Below are positions 61,511-64,000 of a DNA stretch of 64,000 nt, one piece after another (within the stretch, counting starts at the first letter, position 1; the number at the start of each line of letters is the position of its first letter). The stretch is taken from contig JANQHE010000004.1 in the NCBI GenBank assembly GCA_028282785.1, positions 16,900-80,899 of the forward strand, written 5' to 3'. This DNA comes from Bacteroidales bacterium. GTDB lineage: Bacteria; Bacteroidota; Bacteroidia; Bacteroidales; UBA12077. Under the pieces are notes generated by a model, which searched no databases, had not been told where the DNA came from, and worked only from the letters and a program-made list of their open reading frames with translations. Both the position numbers and the translations under genes were made by a program.

Positions 61511-63886
61511 ATGTTCAAGAATTTTTTAATTATTTCTCTTCGATATTTATGGAAGAATTTATTGTTTGTTGGCACAAACATTTTAGGATTAGCAGTGGCA
61601 CTGGCTCTTTGTATTACTGCCTATCTTAACACTAAAAGCGATTACGACTGGGATAGAAAACACGCTAACTTTAATGATATATATAAAATCAATATTACCA
61701 GGGAAATTCAGGATCGCCATCAGGAATATGGTATAACACCACATAAATTAGGACCTCTACTAGAACAGGATTTATCGGGTGTAGAAGAAATTACAAGATA
61801 TAGAACTTCATATTCACCCATAAAATATGGAGAGCACATTTTTAATAAAAGAGTTGGATATGCAGATCCAAATTTTGGCGAAGTTTTCGATCTGGATGTT
61901 ATTAAAGGAAATAAGGATGCATTAAAAGAAAAGGGAAATATACTTATAAGCGAACGAATTTCTGAGATATTTTTTGGAGAAGAAGATCCTATCGGGAAGG
62001 TAATTTCAATTGTTAATGATAAAAATGAAGAAACTACTTTTCTTGTTTCGGCAGTGTATAAGAAATTCCCACTTAATAGCAGTTTCCAGCACGAATTATT
62101 AATTCAAATGGAGAATTTTGAAGATATGTGGGAAGTGGAACCGGATAAATGGGATGGTTGGGTAGCTGCAACCTTTTTATTGGTTAGAGATCATGAAAAT
62201 ATTCCTTCTATAAATGAGCAACTTAAGAAATATATTCCGGTTCAAAATGATGCGCGTGAGGATTGGAAAATTACCAGCATTTTTACTAAACCTTTAAAAG
62301 TTGCAGTAAATGATAGGGATGTTTGGGCAACCTGGTTGTGGACAAGCTTCCATCCTGCTGCTGTTTTGGTACCCCCTATAATGGCAATTGTAATTCTTAT
62401 AATTGCAGCATTCAATTTTATAAACTCGGCAATTACATTTGCCGGAAAAAGATTAAAAGAAATTGGGTTAAGAAAAGTATTCGGTGGTTTAAGAAAACAT
62501 ATTATTGTTCAGTTTATAAGTGAAAATTTAGTAATTAGTTTAATTGCCATAATTTTTGGAATTTTTATTGCCGGTTTTTTTGTGCCTGAGTATTCGGCAA
62601 TGTGGGAATATATGGATTTGGAATTTAGTTTTAAAAGCGATCCCACGCTTATTGCTTTTATATTAATACTCTGGATATTTACTGCAATTTTAGCAGGAGC
62701 ATATCCTGCATTTTACGTAAGCAGGTTTAATCCTGTTAAAATTTTCAGGGATAATTTAAAGCTTAAAAATAAGAATATACTATCTCGAATTTTATTGTTC
62801 GTTCAATATATGTTTTCAGTGCTTGCCTTAGTTATGGGGATTATGTTTGCTCAAAATGCTATTTTCCAGGAAAACATGGACCTTGGATATGAAAAGGATA
62901 ATCTGATTATTCTTAGTATGCACAACAATAATGATTATAAACCATTTGAATCTGTTGTTAAGGAATTTCCAAAAATTGAGATGTATGCCGGAACAAATTA
63001 TCACATTGGGTATGGAAATTATAACAGATCCATAAAATATCTTGATCAGCAAATCGAAACAAATATGATGCATATTGGTTTTGATTATCTGAAAGTTATG
63101 AAAGTAAATATTTTAGAGGGAAGAGGTTTTAATAAAGAAAATCTCGCAGGTGATATAGCAGATAACAATATTGTGGTAAATGAGAAGTTTGTAAAGGATT
63201 TTGGATTTAATGATCCGATTGGTAAAACTGTATATGTTAATGATACATTAGCTTTACAAATAATAGGAGTTTCAAAAGATGTGTATTTATACGGCTCATG
63301 GGCTCCAATGGAACCATTAATTTACAGAGCTGCTCCCGAGGAAGCTTACGGAAGAATTGTAATCCGTTCTTCTGAACAAAATTTATCAGAGGTAAACGAA
63401 TTTTTAAAAAAGGAATGGTCCGAGCTTGTTCCTAACTATCCATATGAGGGAAAATATCAGGAAGAATTGTTGGAAGAATCTAAAGAGGTTAATGAAAATA
63501 TTAAGATTATGTTTATATTCCTTGCCATATGCGCACTGTTATTATCAGCACTGGGATTATATACTTTAGTAAGTTTAAGCGTAATTAATAGAACAAAAGA
63601 GGTTGGTATACGAAAAGTTCATGGAGCATCAATTTCAAGAATTATGTTGATAATAACACGTCCTTTTTCCTTAATAATAATTTTAGCATCAATTATAGGT
63701 TGTGTTGCAGGACACTATATGTCAGAAATGTTGATAAGTAGTGTTTTTTCAGTACATATGAATCCAAATGCACTCAGTTTTGCAATTCCATTAGTAATTA
63801 TCATATTAACATCTATAATTACAATAGTCTGGAGGGTTTATTCGGCCGCATTACAAAATCCAGCACAATCACTTAGATATGAATAA
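61511..63886 (+). CDS. MacB/FtsX-type ABC transporter permease
   Basis: The 791-residue protein has an N-terminal transmembrane helix (LLFVGTNILGLAVALALCITA), a periplasmic MacB-like core domain (about 45-275), a first FtsX-like three-helix unit (about 280-430; SAITFAGKRLKEIGLRKVFGGLRKHIIVQF), a second periplasmic domain (about 455-665) and a last FtsX unit (about 670-791; LSVINRTKEVGIRKVHGASISRIM). This doubled design is common in Bacteroidota and works with a separate ATPase subunit, which is not in the window but may lie downstream. Substrates of the family include antimicrobial peptides and lipoproteins. Confidence 0.92.
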   Translation: MFKNFLIISLRYLWKNLLFVGTNILGLAVALALCITAYLNTKSDYDWDRKHANFNDIYKINITREIQDRHQEYGITPHKLGPLLEQDLSGVEEITRYRTSYSPIKYGEHIFNKRVGYADPNFGEVFDLDVIKGNKDALKEKGNILISERISEIFFGEEDPIGKVISIVNDKNEETTFLVSAVYKKFPLNSSFQHELLIQMENFEDMWEVEPDKWDGWVAATFLLVRDHENIPSINEQLKKYIPVQNDAREDWKITSIFTKPLKVAVNDRDVWATWLWTSFHPAAVLVPPIMAIVILIIAAFNFINSAITFAGKRLKEIGLRKVFGGLRKHIIVQFISENLVISLIAIIFGIFIAGFFVPEYSAMWEYMDLEFSFKSDPTLIAFILILWIFTAILAGAYPAFYVSRFNPVKIFRDNLKLKNKNILSRILLFVQYMFSVLALVMGIMFAQNAIFQENMDLGYEKDNLIILSMHNNNDYKPFESVVKEFPKIEMYAGTNYHIGYGNYNRSIKYLDQQIETNMMHIGFDYLKVMKVNILEGRGFNKENLAGDIADNNIVVNEKFVKDFGFNDPIGKTVYVNDTLALQIIGVSKDVYLYGSWAPMEPLIYRAAPEEAYGRIVIRSSEQNLSEVNEFLKKEWSELVPNYPYEGKYQEELLEESKEVNENIKIMFIFLAICALLLSALGLYTLVSLSVINRTKEVGIRKVHGASISRIMLIITRPFSLIIILASIIGCVAGHYMSEMLISSVFSVHMNPNALSFAIPLVIIILTSIITIVWRVYSAALQNPAQSLRYE

Positions 63887-63892
63887 ATAAAG

Positions 63893-64000
63893 AGGGTGTC
63901 TAAAAAGTCTAGTTTTACATCTATATCTGAAAATCAGGATTTGCCCCTTCCCTAAAGGGAGTCCTGATTTTCAACATTTTCACCCCTGTCTGACGACAAG
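63893..64000. repeat. Palindromic intergenic element, cut by window end
   Basis: Starting with AGGGTGTCTAAAAAGT just after the permease stop, this element resembles the GGGGCTGTCCAAAAAGT start of the repeat at 16274. It contains a perfect 12-bp inverted repeat TGAAAATCAGGA / TCCTGATTTTCA (63928-63939, 63962-63973) enclosing a smaller TCCCT-AA-AGGGA stem. The right end is outside the window. Confidence 0.5.

Noticed and set aside
1..64000. tRNA genes, rRNA genes or CRISPR arrays
   Set aside because: No tRNA T-arm-like GGTTCRA in a foldable intergenic context, no rRNA-like blocks and no regularly spaced repeats were seen by eye; a tRNAscan or CRISPR-finder run would settle it.

Overview
The window is AT-rich chromosomal DNA from a Bacteroidota bacterium, probably a free-living or aquatic member of the Bacteroidales/Marinilabiliales/Flavobacteriia type. 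Evidence for the phylum: a full-length SprA/Sov type IX secretion (T9SS) translocon gene, secreted proteins with C-terminal T9SS sorting domains, the LpxC-FabZ fusion, futalosine-pathway menaquinone synthesis, a Reg_prop/Y_Y_Y/AraC sensor-regulator, and promoters of the TTG/TAnnTTTG type. I cannot name a genus. I see no rRNA, tRNA, CRISPR array, phage or complete insertion sequence.

Layout. 1-3112 (minus): a tightly packed trio of an uncharacterised soluble protein, a multi-pass membrane protein and a Ser/Thr protein kinase cut by the window edge. 3293-16132: the conserved malic enzyme / ruvA / sprA / gcvH neighbourhood, interrupted by an oppositely oriented secreted trypsin-like protease carrying a T9SS tail. 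16268-22511: a palindromic intergenic repeat, then pdxA, an M17 aminopeptidase, mqnC, a beta-lactamase-fold lipoprotein, sfsA and a DUF6265-like lipoprotein. 22559-29321 (minus): a six-gene Kai-type signalling cluster, the most interesting part of the window. 29427-38001: accessory DNA with a YkgJ-like protein, an 88-aa orphan gene and a decayed copy of it about 8 kb away, secreted proteins (one an unusual DJ-1 fusion), a broken S9 peptidase gene and an AraC-type sensor. 38002-50879: redoxins, a TPR/PAS histidine kinase, an M14 carboxypeptidase, a BASS transporter, a lipoprotein, an ABCG-like transporter and a SiaC-like protein. 50876-56350: the lipid A genes lpxD, lpxC-fabZ, lpxA and an HD hydrolase, with an inserted MNT/HEPN toxin-antitoxin module whose toxin gene is broken. 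56582-61294: rimP-nusA-infB. 61511-63886: a MacB/FtsX-type permease, followed by a second palindromic repeat at the window end.

The Kai cluster reads, in transcription order: a cobalamin-binding protein with the Wx9EH signature of CarH-type B12 photoreceptors but no MerR domain; a PAS-like histidine kinase; a response regulator whose C-terminal helical domain resembles the RsbU_N/KaiA_C fold; kaiB; a two-domain kaiC with both autophosphorylation residues; and a REC-PAS-HisKA-HATPase-REC hybrid kinase. I propose, as inference, a self-contained light- or redox-gated KaiABC-like timer with its own input and output proteins.

Decay is visible in several places: an S9 peptidase with an in-frame TGA and an apparent internal deletion, a HepT-type toxin truncated by TGA before its catalytic RX4HXY motif, and the degenerate copy of the 88-aa gene.
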